Source: Cellulomonas sp. (GTDB lineage Bacteria; Actinomycetota; Actinomycetes; Actinomycetales; Cellulomonadaceae). From it: a stretch of 64,000 nt of DNA. Of the stretch, positions 43,109 to 53,837 are shown in pieces (within the stretch, counting starts at the first letter, position 1; every line of letters begins with the position of its first letter). A program made the position numbers and the translations under genes. The notes beneath the pieces were generated by a model that was not told the origin of the DNA, did not search any database, and was given only the letters and a program-made list of their open reading frames with translations. Location of the stretch: NCBI RefSeq assembly GCF_015234515.1, contig NZ_JADGMY010000034.1, forward strand, positions 32,378 to 96,377, given 5' to 3'.

Positions 43109-43143
43109 GAAGCGTTTCGCCGCGACATCAGGCGAAGCGCTTC
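43109..43143 (-). promoter_or_regulatory. Paired LacI-type operators upstream of GH5
   Basis: GAAGCGTTTC (43109-43118) and the perfect palindrome GAAGCGCTTC (43134-43143), centres 25 bases apart, 112 bases or more upstream of the GH5 start. The CG centre with symmetric arms is typical of LacI-family operators, and differs from the pair at the GH62 gene. Confidence 0.5.
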
Positions 43144-43203
43144 TCCTGCGGACCCGGTGTCGGACGGGCACGGCGGCCGCCTGCCGGGCGTCCCGGACGG
43201 CGA

Positions 43204-43234
43204 ACGGCCCGGGACGACGTGCGTCCCGGGCCGT
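43204..43234 (-). terminator. Hairpin terminator after acs
   Basis: Perfect 13-base arms (ACGGCCCGGGACG and complement) with a 5-base loop, 15 bases past the acs stop. Confidence 0.7.
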
Positions 43235-43249
43235 CACGACGGACCGCGC

Positions 43250-45280
<2,031 letters not shown>

Positions 45281-45340
45281 GTTGTCTCCTACGCAGCGGC
45301 TTCGGTGCGACGGTGGGGCTGACCTGTGCGGTCTCGTCAG

Positions 45341-45354
45341 GGGACCTTAGTCCC
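45341..45354 (-). promoter_or_regulatory. DosR/DevR-like box upstream of acs
   Basis: GGGACCTTAGTCCC differs at one base from the mycobacterial Dos box core GGGACTWWAGTCCC. Located 61-74 bases upstream of the acs start codon. A second box of the same form is at 46362-46375. Confidence 0.45.
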
Positions 45355-45396
45355 GGAGGTCCGGTTCGCGCACCGTGCTGCGGAGATGCGGTGACG

Positions 45397-46260
45397 TCAG
45401 GCCGTCCTGTTGCGCTCGCGGAAGGTGCCCAGACGCACGCCGTGCCGCCGCGCGAGCGCGGTGACCACACCGCCGGCGAGCAGGAGCACGGCCGCGGCGA
45501 TGGTGGTGCCGGAGGTGCCCGCGACGGTGACCTGCGTGGCCGTCCGGCTCCAGGCGTCCGCGTCGACCACCTCGAGCGTGGTGGCGCGCGCGATGCCCGG
45601 CGCGTACAGCTGGATGCCTCCCAGCGCCCCGAGGAGCAGCCCCGCCGTGACGGGCACGGCGGCCGTCCACAGGCCCAGGACGAGCAGCGCCGCGAGGAGC
45701 AGCGCGCCCGCGCTGACCAGCACGATCCCGAGCAGCTCGAGCGAGGCGTCCCAGCCCTCGACCTGGACGTCGAGGATGCGGCTCTGCCCGAGCAGCAGCA
45801 GGCCGATCGCGGCCGGCGCGAGCACCAGGCCGACCAGCACCCCCAGCACGTGCGTACCGGCGTGCGGCGTGCGCGGCGCGTGGGGGTCCGGGAAGAGCTC
45901 GTCGTCGGTCTCGGGGCGCTCGGGTGCGTCGTCCGGACGGCCGCGGGCCCCGGCCCCGGTGGGCGTGTCCCCGGCGGTGGCGTCACGTGCGGGTGCACCG
46001 GGCGTGGCCGGCGAGTCCCCGGGTGTGGCCGGTGCGGTGGGCGCACCGTCCGTCGAGGTCGGCGGCGCCGTCCGTGCGGGCCCGGACGCGACGACGGGGT
46101 CGGGTCGCTCGCTCCCGGGTGTCGAGGCGGTCGCAGGCCGGGGCGGCGTGGGGGCGGGCCGCTGCACCGCGTGGCGGCCGGTGTCGGTGTCCGCGGCCTC
46201 GCTCGGCGTCGCACGCGTCTCGCCGGCGTCGCCGGGGCGCTGGGGGTCCGTGGTGCTCAC
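45397..46260 (-). CDS. Hypothetical membrane protein with disordered N-terminus
   Basis: 287 aa. Residues 1-125 are a low-complexity Pro/Thr/Ala/Asp-rich cytoplasmic stretch. Four membrane helices follow (about 135-155, 172-192, 195-212 and 250-272), then a basic tail. No family recognised. GTG at 46260 follows GAGGAG. It lies between acs and the divergent OFA transporter. Confidence 0.65.
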   Translation of the reverse strand: MSTTDPQRPGDAGETRATPSEAADTDTGRHAVQRPAPTPPRPATASTPGSERPDPVVASGPARTAPPTSTDGAPTAPATPGDSPATPGAPARDATAGDTPTGAGARGRPDDAPERPETDDELFPDPHAPRTPHAGTHVLGVLVGLVLAPAAIGLLLLGQSRILDVQVEGWDASLELLGIVLVSAGALLLAALLVLGLWTAAVPVTAGLLLGALGGIQLYAPGIARATTLEVVDADAWSRTATQVTVAGTSGTTIAAAVLLLAGGVVTALARRHGVRLGTFRERNRTA

Positions 46261-46361
46261 GCGTGCTCCTCGTGGTCGCGGTGCGCGTCGGGGACGCCTG
46301 CTCGGCCACGGTATTGCGCCCGCCGGTTGTGCGCCTCGCGGCGCGCGGGCCGTGGCGGTGG

Positions 46362-46375
46362 GGGACCTAGGTCCC
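46362..46375. promoter_or_regulatory. DosR/DevR-like palindrome before the OFA transporter
   Basis: GGGACCTAGGTCCC, within the perfect 16-base palindrome GGGGACCTAGGTCCCC (46361-46376). Same GGGAC-N4-GTCCC layout as the box at acs. It lies 102 bases upstream of the membrane-protein gene and 148 bases upstream of the transporter gene, in their shared divergent region. Confidence 0.42.
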
Positions 46376-46522
46376 CGCGGTCGCTCGCGGGCCCGCGGGC
46401 GTAGACGGGAGCACCATCCGTTGGCGCTCCCTGGCATGACGTTGGTCCCTCGGGGCCCGAGCGACCGCCCTCCACGATGTGCGTCATGCCCAACGCAGGG
46501 CGCTGACCTGGGAGGACTCCTG

Positions 46523-47902
46523 ATGAGGTGGCTGGACAAGAGTCGTACGGTCGCGCCGCGCGGCTACAACCGGTGGCTCGTGCCACCGGCTGCGCTCGCG
46601 GTGCACCTGTCGATCGGACAGGTGTACGCGTTCTCGGTCTTCAAGAACCCGCTGCTCGATCGGTTCGGGACCAGCCACACCTCGGTGGCCGTGATCTTCT
46701 CGATGGCGATCGTCATGCTGGGCCTGTCGGCGGCGTTCGGCGGCAAGTGGATGGAGCGCAACGGACCGCGCAAGGCGATGGTGCTGTCGGCCGTCTGCTG
46801 GGTGACCGGGTTCCTCGTGGCGGCGCTCGGCGTCTCGCTCGGCCAGCTGTGGGTGGTGTACCTCGGCTACGGCCTCATCGGCGGCATCGGCCTGGGCATC
46901 GGCTACATCTCGCCGGTGTCGACGCTCATCAAGTGGTTCCCCGACCGTCCGGGCCTCGCCACGGGACTGGCGATCATGGGCTTCGGGGGTGGTGCGCTCG
47001 TCGCCTCGCCGCTGACCGCCAAGCTGCTCGAGACGTACGCGCCCACGCCGTCCGAGGCGATCGTGCCCACGCTGCTGACGCTCGCGGCGATCTACGCCGT
47101 GCTCATGACGTGCGGCGCGGTGACGATCCGCGTCCCGGCGCCGGGCTGGCGGCCTGACGGCTGGACCCCGCCCGTCGCCGGCACCAACCGCATGCAGTCG
47201 CACGCGGACGTGCGGGTCGCCAACGCGGTGCGCACGCCGCAGTTCTACCTGCTGTGGATCGTGCTGTTCACCAACGTCACGGCCGGCATCGGGATCCTCG
47301 AGCAGGCGTCGCCGATGATCCAGGACTTCTTCCCGGCGGTCACCGCCGCGACGGCCGCCGGGTTCGTCGGGCTGCTGTCCCTGGCGAACATGGGCGGCCG
47401 GTTCGTCTGGTCGACCACGTCCGACAAGCTCGGCCGCAAGCGGACGTACATCATGTACCTCGGCGTGGGGGCGCTGCTGTACGGGTGCCTCGCGGCCGTC
47501 GGCGCCTCGGCGGTCGGCCTGTTCGTCGGCCTGACGTTCGTGATCGTCAGCTTCTACGGCGGCGGCTTCGCGACCATCCCCGCGTACCTGAAGGACCTCT
47601 TCGGGGAGCTCGAGGTCGGGGCCATCCACGGGCGCCTGCTCACCGCGTGGTCCGCGGCGGGCATCGCCGGACCGCTCATCGTCAACGGCATCGCCGACGC
47701 GCGCAGCGCGCAGGGTGTCACGGGCGCCGAGCTGTACCTGCCGTCGCTCGTCACGATGTGCGCGGTGCTCGTCGTGGGCTTCGTCGCCAACATGCTCGTC
47801 CGCCCGGTCGCGGCCCACTTCCACGAGCCTGCCGCCGACGCCGCCGTCGTCACCCCCGCCGAGCCCGTGGGCGTCGGCGCCACCACCGAGGAGACCCGAT
47901 GA
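46523..47902 (+). CDS. OFA family MFS transporter (oxalate/formate antiporter type)
   Basis: 459 aa, 12 helices. GQVYAFSVFKNPLL in the first helix, GGIGLGIGYISPVSTLIKWFP and NMGGRFVWSTTSDKLGRK are OxlT/OFA signatures. Members exchange small carboxylates such as oxalate, formate or pyruvate. ATG at 46523 follows GGAGGAC. The stop overlaps a 61-residue membrane partner (ATGA). A DosR-like palindrome in the promoter region and Acs nearby suggest a role in organic-acid traffic, inferred. Confidence 0.9.
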   Translation: MRWLDKSRTVAPRGYNRWLVPPAALAVHLSIGQVYAFSVFKNPLLDRFGTSHTSVAVIFSMAIVMLGLSAAFGGKWMERNGPRKAMVLSAVCWVTGFLVAALGVSLGQLWVVYLGYGLIGGIGLGIGYISPVSTLIKWFPDRPGLATGLAIMGFGGGALVASPLTAKLLETYAPTPSEAIVPTLLTLAAIYAVLMTCGAVTIRVPAPGWRPDGWTPPVAGTNRMQSHADVRVANAVRTPQFYLLWIVLFTNVTAGIGILEQASPMIQDFFPAVTAATAAGFVGLLSLANMGGRFVWSTTSDKLGRKRTYIMYLGVGALLYGCLAAVGASAVGLFVGLTFVIVSFYGGGFATIPAYLKDLFGELEVGAIHGRLLTAWSAAGIAGPLIVNGIADARSAQGVTGAELYLPSLVTMCAVLVVGFVANMLVRPVAAHFHEPAADAAVVTPAEPVGVGATTEETR

Positions 47903-48084
47903 CCACCACCCGGCAGCAGGGCGCGGACGAGTCCGTCGCCACGGACGACGTCGCCACGGACGTCGCCACGGTGAAGGGTGCGCCGGTGCGCGCCATGGCG
48001 CTCGCGCTGTGGGTCGTGGTCGGCTCGCTCCTCGCGTACGGGGTCGCCCAGACCGCCCTGAAGGCGTCCGCGCTCTTCGGCTGA
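47899..48084 (+). CDS. MFS transporter small subunit
   Basis: 61 aa. A charged, Asp/Thr-rich N-terminus (~28 residues) and one membrane helix (ALALWVVVGSLLAYGVAQT). Such small proteins are found directly after OFA-type MFS genes and are thought to be an accessory subunit. Its ATG overlaps the transporter stop, so it is translationally coupled. Confidence 0.8.
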   Translation: MTTTRQQGADESVATDDVATDVATVKGAPVRAMALALWVVVGSLLAYGVAQTALKASALFG

Positions 48085-48100
48085 GACCACGCGGCCACGC

Positions 48101-48130
48101 GCCGCCGTCGCACACCCGTGCGACGGCGGC
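48101..48130 (+). terminator. Hairpin terminator after the OFA operon
   Basis: Perfect 13-base arms (GCCGCCGTCGCAC and complement) with loop ACCC, followed by GCTTTCG. It begins 17 bases past the small-subunit stop. Confidence 0.8.
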
Positions 48131-48265
48131 GCTTTCGTGCGTCCGGGGCCCTCGCACCTCGTTCGGAAGGGGTCGCTGGACCTGCCTGAACCGGTACATT
48201 TGCCCGCGTCCGCCGCGGGGGAGCGATCCCACGAGCGGTCGTCATCTGTTCGTTATCGCAGGTTC
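48131..48265. other. Intergenic stretch, no gene recognised
   Basis: Part of the ~400-base gap between the OFA operon and the sugar ABC operon. It has a locally lower GC content toward the promoter at 48266, and no open frame with a plausible start. Confidence 0.5.
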
Positions 48266-48324
48266 TTGACTGTGCACTGCCTTGACGCCTAGCGTCCCGA
48301 CACATCAACGGCTGTATCGTTAAT
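48266..48324 (+). promoter_or_regulatory. Promoter and operator of the sugar ABC operon
   Basis: -35 TTGACT (48266-48271) and -10 TAGCGT (48290-48295), spacer 18. Just after the predicted start is an inverted repeat ATCAACG-N7-CGTTAAT (48304-48324, 6 of 7 arm bases symmetric), a repressor position. A leader of about 180 bases follows before the ATG. Confidence 0.5.
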
Positions 48325-48485
48325 ACTCGGTACATGTCGCGATGAATCCGACGTGCCGCCGGCGACGATGCCGGCGGTCCGCCGGGCCGACGACGGACCG
48401 CAGATCGGGCGGGGTCGCCGGTGCTCGTTCCCTGCTCCAACGCCCGGGTCGTGGCCTGGGACGGATCTCGAAGAGGAGAGCCCTG

Positions 48486-50153
48486 ATGGCACGTGCGGGA
48501 AACCTGGCAGGACGGCGGACGCGCTCGGCGCGAGCCGCCGGTGCGCTGACGCTGGTGGGTGCGCTGGCGCTTGCCGCCTGCGGCAGCGGGGACGGCGGGG
48601 AGACCACCGCCGACGGTGAGTCGAAGGACCTGGAGTGCTCGTCCGAGTCGGTGGCCGACGAGCAGTGGAAGGCCGCGGAGCCGCGCGAGTTCTCGCTGCT
48701 CTGGACGGACTGGGCGGACTACCCGATCACGGACACGTGGGAGTTCTTCGACGAGGTCGAGAAGCGGACGAACGTCAAGCTCAAGCTGACGAACATCCCG
48801 TTCAGCGACCACGAGGAGAAGCGCTCGCTGCTCATCAGCGCCGGCGACGCGCCGCAGATCATCCCGCTCATCTACACGGGCGAGGAGCAGCAGTTCGCCG
48901 CGTCCGGGGCCGTCGTGCCGCTGAGCGACTACGCGGACTACATGCCGAACTTCAAGAAGTACACCGAGGAGTGGGACCTCGTCGACATGGTCGAGGACCT
49001 GCGCCAGGACGACGGCAAGTACTACATGACGCCGGGCCTGCACGAGGTCTCGGTCCCCATGTTCTCGATGATCATCCGCAAGGACGTCTTCGACGAGGTC
49101 GGTGCGCCGGTCCCGGAGACGTGGGAGGACCTGCAGAAGGGCCTCGAGCTCATCAAGGCCAAGTACCCGGAGTCCACGCCGCTGGCCGACGGCTTCGAGG
49201 GTGGGGCGATCACCAACTACGCGGCGCACGCCTTCGGCACGGTCGCGGGCTGGGGCTTCGGCGACGGCGCGTGGTGGGACGAGAAGGCCGGTGAGTTCGT
49301 GTACGCCGGTACCACCGACGGCTACAGGGACATGCTCACCTACTTCAACGGGCTGACCGAGAAGGGCCTGCTCGACACCGAGTCCTTCACCGCGGCTGAC
49401 AGCGGCGGCGGCACGGTGACCGAGAAGGTCGCGTCCGAGAAGGTCTTCGCGGCCTCCGGTGGCTCGTGGACCGTCCAGGAGTTCGCCACGGCGCTCGACG
49501 CGGCCGGTGTCACGGACTACGAGCTCGTCCAGATCGCGCCCCCGGGCGGCCCGGCCGGCCAGATGGTCGAGCCGCGCAACTTCTGGAACGGCTTCATGCT
49601 CACGGCTGACGCCGCGAAGGACGAGAACTTCTGCGACCTGCTGCACTTCACGGACTGGCTGTACTACAACCCCGAGGCCCGTGAGCTGATCCAGTGGGGC
49701 GTCGAGGACAAGCACTACACGAAGGACGCCGAGGGCAAGTACACCCTCAACCCGGAGTACACGCTGAAGCAGCTCAACCTCAACCCGTCGGGGACGATCG
49801 ACCTCAAGAAGGACCTCGGCTTCGCGAACGACGTGCTCACCGGCTCCACCGAGTCCGTCGAGCTGAAGATGTCCTACAACACCCCGGCGTACGTCGACTA
49901 CATCGAGGCCATCCAGGAGACCCGGACGCCGCGCGACCCGTTCCCGCCGCACCCGCTGGACGAGGCGGAGCTCGAGCAGTCCTCGCTGCTCGGCACGCCG
50001 CTGAAGGACACGGTCGACACGGCGACGCTCGCCTTCATCCTCGGGCAGCGCGACCTGTCGGAGTGGGACGACTACGTGAGCGGCCTGGAGGGCCAGGGCC
50101 TGTCGGGCTACATGGACCTCATCAACGGGGCCTACGAGCGGGCCAACAGCTGA
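48486..50153 (+). CDS. Extracellular solute-binding lipoprotein, LplA/YtcQ type
   Basis: 555 aa lipoprotein. A basic start and hydrophobic stretch end in the lipobox LALAAC, then a family-1-like sugar-binding fold (FSLLWTDWADYPITDTWEFF, DDGKYYMTPGL). Large binding proteins of this type serve importers for polysaccharide-derived oligosaccharides. ATG at 48486 follows GAGGAG. A hairpin separates it from the permease genes, consistent with excess binding protein. The exact sugar is unknown. Confidence 0.88.
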   Translation: MARAGNLAGRRTRSARAAGALTLVGALALAACGSGDGGETTADGESKDLECSSESVADEQWKAAEPREFSLLWTDWADYPITDTWEFFDEVEKRTNVKLKLTNIPFSDHEEKRSLLISAGDAPQIIPLIYTGEEQQFAASGAVVPLSDYADYMPNFKKYTEEWDLVDMVEDLRQDDGKYYMTPGLHEVSVPMFSMIIRKDVFDEVGAPVPETWEDLQKGLELIKAKYPESTPLADGFEGGAITNYAAHAFGTVAGWGFGDGAWWDEKAGEFVYAGTTDGYRDMLTYFNGLTEKGLLDTESFTAADSGGGTVTEKVASEKVFAASGGSWTVQEFATALDAAGVTDYELVQIAPPGGPAGQMVEPRNFWNGFMLTADAAKDENFCDLLHFTDWLYYNPEARELIQWGVEDKHYTKDAEGKYTLNPEYTLKQLNLNPSGTIDLKKDLGFANDVLTGSTESVELKMSYNTPAYVDYIEAIQETRTPRDPFPPHPLDEAELEQSSLLGTPLKDTVDTATLAFILGQRDLSEWDDYVSGLEGQGLSGYMDLINGAYERANS

Positions 50154-50179
50154 TCCTGAGCTGACGCTCCACCCGGCAC

Positions 50180-50213
50180 GGTGGGCCGGTCCCTGCGACG
50201 GGGCCGGCCCACC
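50180..50213 (+). terminator. Intra-operon hairpin
   Basis: GGTGGGCCGG (50180-50189) pairs with CCGGCCCACC (50204-50213), with an extra CCC/GGG inside the loop. Between the binding protein and the first permease; probably stabilises the upstream message or attenuates downstream transcription. Confidence 0.5.
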
Positions 50214-50246
50214 GGGCCTCCGATCCCGCTCACGAAGGAGTGAGAC

Positions 50247-51260
50247 ATGAGCGCAGCTCATGCGACGGGCGACGCCCTCGCGACGACGACGCCGCCCGCG
50301 GGCACCGTCGCGGCGTCCCCGGAACGGCCGGTCCCGCCGCAGCGGCGGCGCACCGGCATGGTGAACTGGCGGATCGCGCTGCGGCGAGACTGGGTCCTGT
50401 ACGCGATGGCCCTGGTCCCCGTGCTGTTCCTGCTGGTCTTCCGGTACGTGCCGATGTTCGGCAACATCATCGCGTTCCGCCGATTCCGACCCGGCGGCAG
50501 CGTCTTCGGTGACGAGTGGGTCGGCATGCGGTACATCCAGCTGTTCCTCAACGACCCGAACTTCTGGAACGTCTTCGGCAACACCGTCATCCTCGGCGGC
50601 CTCACGCTGCTCTTCTGCTTCCCGCTCCCGATCGTCCTCGCGCTGTTGCTCAACGAGGTCCGCAAGACGGCCTTCAAGCGCGTGATCCAGTCGATCTCCT
50701 ACCTGCCGCACTTCCTGTCGGTGGTCATCGTCGTCGGCATGGTCATGCAGCTGCTGTCGCTGCAGGGCACCGTCAACCAGCTCATCGAGGCGACGGGCGG
50801 GGACGCGATCCCGTTCCTGCAGCGCGCCGAGTGGTTCCGCACGGTCTACGTCGGCTCCGAGATCTGGCAGACCGTCGGCTGGGGGACGATCCTCTACCTC
50901 GCCGCCCTGACCACGGTGGACGCCTCGCTGTACGAGGCCGCCCGCATCGACGGCGCCGGCCGGCTGCGCCAGACGTGGCACGTCACGCTGCCGGGCATCC
51001 GGCCGACGATGATCACGCTGCTCATCCTCAACATCGGCCTGTTCCTCAACGTCGGGTTCGAGAAGGTCCTCCTCCTGTACAACCCGCTGACCTACGCCAC
51101 CGGTGACGTCGTCTCGACGTACCTCTACCGCGTGGGTCTCGTGTCCAACAACTTCAGCTACGCGACGGCCATCGGCCTGTTCCAGGCGATCATCGGCCTC
51201 GTGATGATCCTCTCCGCGAACTTCCTGTCGCGCCGAGTGGTGGGAGCAAGCCTGTGGTGA
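50247..51260 (+). CDS. ABC transporter permease, LplB family
   Basis: 337 aa, six helices after a ~50-residue polar N-terminus. The EAA loop is EAARIDGAGRLRQTWHVTLPGI, characteristic of sugar ABC importers. Paired with the following permease. ATG at 50247 follows AAGGAG. No ATPase gene is nearby, so it probably uses a shared MsmK/MsiK-type ATPase encoded elsewhere. Confidence 0.92.
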   Translation: MSAAHATGDALATTTPPAGTVAASPERPVPPQRRRTGMVNWRIALRRDWVLYAMALVPVLFLLVFRYVPMFGNIIAFRRFRPGGSVFGDEWVGMRYIQLFLNDPNFWNVFGNTVILGGLTLLFCFPLPIVLALLLNEVRKTAFKRVIQSISYLPHFLSVVIVVGMVMQLLSLQGTVNQLIEATGGDAIPFLQRAEWFRTVYVGSEIWQTVGWGTILYLAALTTVDASLYEAARIDGAGRLRQTWHVTLPGIRPTMITLLILNIGLFLNVGFEKVLLLYNPLTYATGDVVSTYLYRVGLVSNNFSYATAIGLFQAIIGLVMILSANFLSRRVVGASLW

Positions 51261-52189
51261 CTCAGAGCGCCCTGACAGCGGGCCCGGACGCCGTGGGCGG
51301 AAAGCCCGTCGGCCCCCGGGACTCGAAGGGATACAAGGCCTTCACCTGGTTCAACGGCACGTTCCTCGTGCTGCTGTGCGGCCTCATGCTGTACCCGTTC
51401 GTCACGGTCCTCGCGCAGTCCTTCAGCAGCGCGGGCGCCGTCAAGGCGGGGCTGGTCAACGTCTGGCCGATCGGCTTCAACCTCGACACGTACAAGGTCG
51501 TCATCGCGAACGACCTCTTCTGGTCGTCGTACCGCAACACCGTGGTCTACACGCTCGTCGGGACCACGATCGCCATGGTGCTCACCACGCTCCTGGCGTT
51601 CGTGCTGGCGAGGAAGAACCTGCGCGGGCGCAACGTGCTGATCGGCATCGCCGTCTTCACGATGTTCTTCAACGGCGGCCTGATCCCCAACTACGTGCTG
51701 ATCCAGACCCTCGGTCTGAAGAACACGATGTGGGCCGTCGTCCTGCCGGGGGCGATCTCGGTGTTCAACCTGCTGGTCATGAAGTCGTTCTTCGAGAACA
51801 TGGCCTCCGAGCTGGAGGAGGCCGCGCAGATCGACGGGCTCGGCTGGTGGGGGATCTTCCGTCGGATCGTGCTGCCGCTGTCGAAGGCGGTGATCGCCAC
51901 GATGATCCTCTTCTACTCGGTGGCGATCTGGAACGACTGGTTCGCCGCGTTCCTCTACCTGGACAAGCAGGAGCTGTTCCCGGTGACGCTGTACCTGCGC
52001 AACATGATCGCGGGCGCCTCGTCGGCCGCCTCCCAGGGTGCGGCGGCCGCCGGCTCCACCAAGGAGGCGATCTCGGCGAACATCCAGGCCGTGACGATGA
52101 TCCTCACGATCATCCCGATCCTGTGCATCTACCCGTTCGTCCAGCGGTACTTCGTGTCCGGCATCATGCTCGGCTCCGTCAAGGGCTGA
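51254..52189 (+). CDS. ABC transporter permease, YtcP/LplC family
   Basis: 311 aa, six helices. EAA loop EEAAQIDGLGWWGIFRRIVLPLS. GTG at 51254 overlaps the previous stop. Second permease of the oligosaccharide importer; last gene of the operon, followed by a strong bidirectional terminator. A possible further GTG lies at 51257. Confidence 0.92.
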   Translation: MVTQSALTAGPDAVGGKPVGPRDSKGYKAFTWFNGTFLVLLCGLMLYPFVTVLAQSFSSAGAVKAGLVNVWPIGFNLDTYKVVIANDLFWSSYRNTVVYTLVGTTIAMVLTTLLAFVLARKNLRGRNVLIGIAVFTMFFNGGLIPNYVLIQTLGLKNTMWAVVLPGAISVFNLLVMKSFFENMASELEEAAQIDGLGWWGIFRRIVLPLSKAVIATMILFYSVAIWNDWFAAFLYLDKQELFPVTLYLRNMIAGASSAASQGAAAAGSTKEAISANIQAVTMILTIIPILCIYPFVQRYFVSGIMLGSVKG

Positions 52190-52239
52190 CCACGACGCGC
52201 CCCGGCGGGCGGCACGGCCGCCGGGAGCCACGACAGGGC

Positions 52240-52272
52240 GCGACCCCGGCGAGGACTCCTCGCCGGGGTCGC
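52240..52272. terminator. Bidirectional hairpin terminator
   Basis: Perfect 15-base arms (GCGACCCCGGCGAGG and complement) with a 3-base loop between the convergent ABC permease and malic enzyme genes. Confidence 0.8.
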
Positions 52273-52278
52273 GTGCGT

Positions 52279-53730
52279 TCAGGGGCGGGCGGCGCGGACC
52301 GTGGCGATCGCGCCGGTGTCGGCCCGGGCGGACGCGCCACCGGCCTCCGCCTCCGCCGCGGCGCGGACGGCGGCGGCCACCGCGGTGGTCGCCTCGGGGT
52401 TGAAGACGCTGGGCACGATGTAGGTGGGGTTGAGCTCGTCCGGGTGGACGACGGACGCCAGCGCGCGCGCCGCGGCGAGCAGCATCGACTCCGTCACCGA
52501 GCGGGACTGTGCGTCGAGCAGCCCGCGGAACACGCCGGGGAACGCCAGCACGTTGTTGATCTGGTTCGCGAAGTCCGAGCGACCCGTGCCCACGACCGCC
52601 GCGTGACGCGCCGCGTCGTCCGGGTCGACCTCGGGGCGGGGGTTGGCGAGGGCGAACACGATCGAGTCGGGTGCCATCCGGGCGACGTCGTCACCGGTGA
52701 TGACGTCGGGCGCGGACAGGCCGATGAAGACGTCCGCGCCGGCGACCGCGTCCCGCAACGTGCCCGTGACGCCGCGCTGGTTGGTCGCCTCGGCGGTCCA
52801 GCGCAGCGCGGGGCTCAGGCCGGGCCGGTCACGGTGGATCACGCCGTCGACGTCGGCGACGACGACGTCCCGTGCGCCCGCGGCCAGCAGCAGCTTGAGC
52901 ACGGCGGTCCCCGCCGCCCCGGCGCCCGACATCACGACGCGCACCTCACCGATCCGCTTGCCGACGACCTGCAGGGCGTTCTCCAGCGCCGCGACCACCA
53001 CGATCGCCGTGCCGTGCTGGTCGTCGTGGAAGACCGGGATGTCAAGCCGCTCGCGCAGCCGACGTTCGATCTCGAAGCAGCGTGGCGCCGAGATGTCCTC
53101 GAGGTTGATCCCCGCGAACACCGGCGCGATGGCCACCACCGTCTCGACGATGCGGTCGACGTCCGTGGTGTCCAGGCAGATGGGGAAGGCGTCGATGTCC
53201 GCGAACCGCTTGAAGAGCACGGCCTTGCCCTCCATGACGGGCAGCGCAGCCAGCGGCCCGATGTCACCCATGCCCAGCACGGCCGTGCCGTCCGTGACGA
53301 CCGCGATGGTGTTGCGCTTGATCGTCAGGCGGCGCGCGTCCTCGGGGTGGTCGGCGATGGCCTGGCAGACGCGCGCGACCCCCGGGGTGTACGCCATCGA
53401 CAGGTCGTCCCGGTTGCGCAGCGGCACCTTCGACTCGATGGACAGCTTGCCGCCCAGGTGCATGAGGAACGTCCGGTCGGAGACCCGCTGGACCACCACA
53501 CCGTCGAGGCCCTCGAGGGCGCTGACCACGTCGGCCGCGTGCGCGGTGTCGCGGGTCGCGCACGTGACGTCGACCGTCATGGTCTCGTGGAAGGACGCCG
53601 TCACGTCCAGCGCGGTGACGATCCCCCCGGCGCGCTCGATGGCCGTGGTGAGGTCCGAGACGGCGGTGGGCCGGGCCTGCACCTCCAGCCGGGCGGTGAT
53701 GGACGACGACACGGACGGCGCGGAGACCAT
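52279..53730 (-). CDS. NAD(P)-dependent malic enzyme with N-terminal ACT domain
   Basis: 483 aa. Residues ~1-85 form an ACT-like regulatory domain (EVQARPTAVSDLTTAIERAGG). The catalytic part has YTPGVARVCQAIADHP, EGKAVLFKRFADIDAFPICLDT and FHDDQHGTAIVV, with a Rossmann domain (VMSGAGAAGTAVLKLLLAAGA). It decarboxylates malate to pyruvate. ATG at 53730. Monocistronic; cofactor preference is not clear from sequence. Confidence 0.93.
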   Translation of the reverse strand: MVSAPSVSSSITARLEVQARPTAVSDLTTAIERAGGIVTALDVTASFHETMTVDVTCATRDTAHAADVVSALEGLDGVVVQRVSDRTFLMHLGGKLSIESKVPLRNRDDLSMAYTPGVARVCQAIADHPEDARRLTIKRNTIAVVTDGTAVLGMGDIGPLAALPVMEGKAVLFKRFADIDAFPICLDTTDVDRIVETVVAIAPVFAGINLEDISAPRCFEIERRLRERLDIPVFHDDQHGTAIVVVAALENALQVVGKRIGEVRVVMSGAGAAGTAVLKLLLAAGARDVVVADVDGVIHRDRPGLSPALRWTAEATNQRGVTGTLRDAVAGADVFIGLSAPDVITGDDVARMAPDSIVFALANPRPEVDPDDAARHAAVVGTGRSDFANQINNVLAFPGVFRGLLDAQSRSVTESMLLAAARALASVVHPDELNPTYIVPSVFNPEATTAVAAAVRAAAEAEAGGASARADTGAIATVRAARP

Positions 53731-53837
53731 GGGGCCATTGTGGTGGTTCGAGGGCCGGTGTCGCCCTTCGACGCCCCGTGGACGTGGTCGCGCTCGGTGT
53801 GGGCCGGGGGCCGGTGGCCGGCGCGTAGCATCGGCGC

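Noticed and set aside
47850..50981. 1043-codon minus-strand open frame
   Set aside because: Antisense to the OFA transporter end, the sugar-binding protein and a permease; no family motif.
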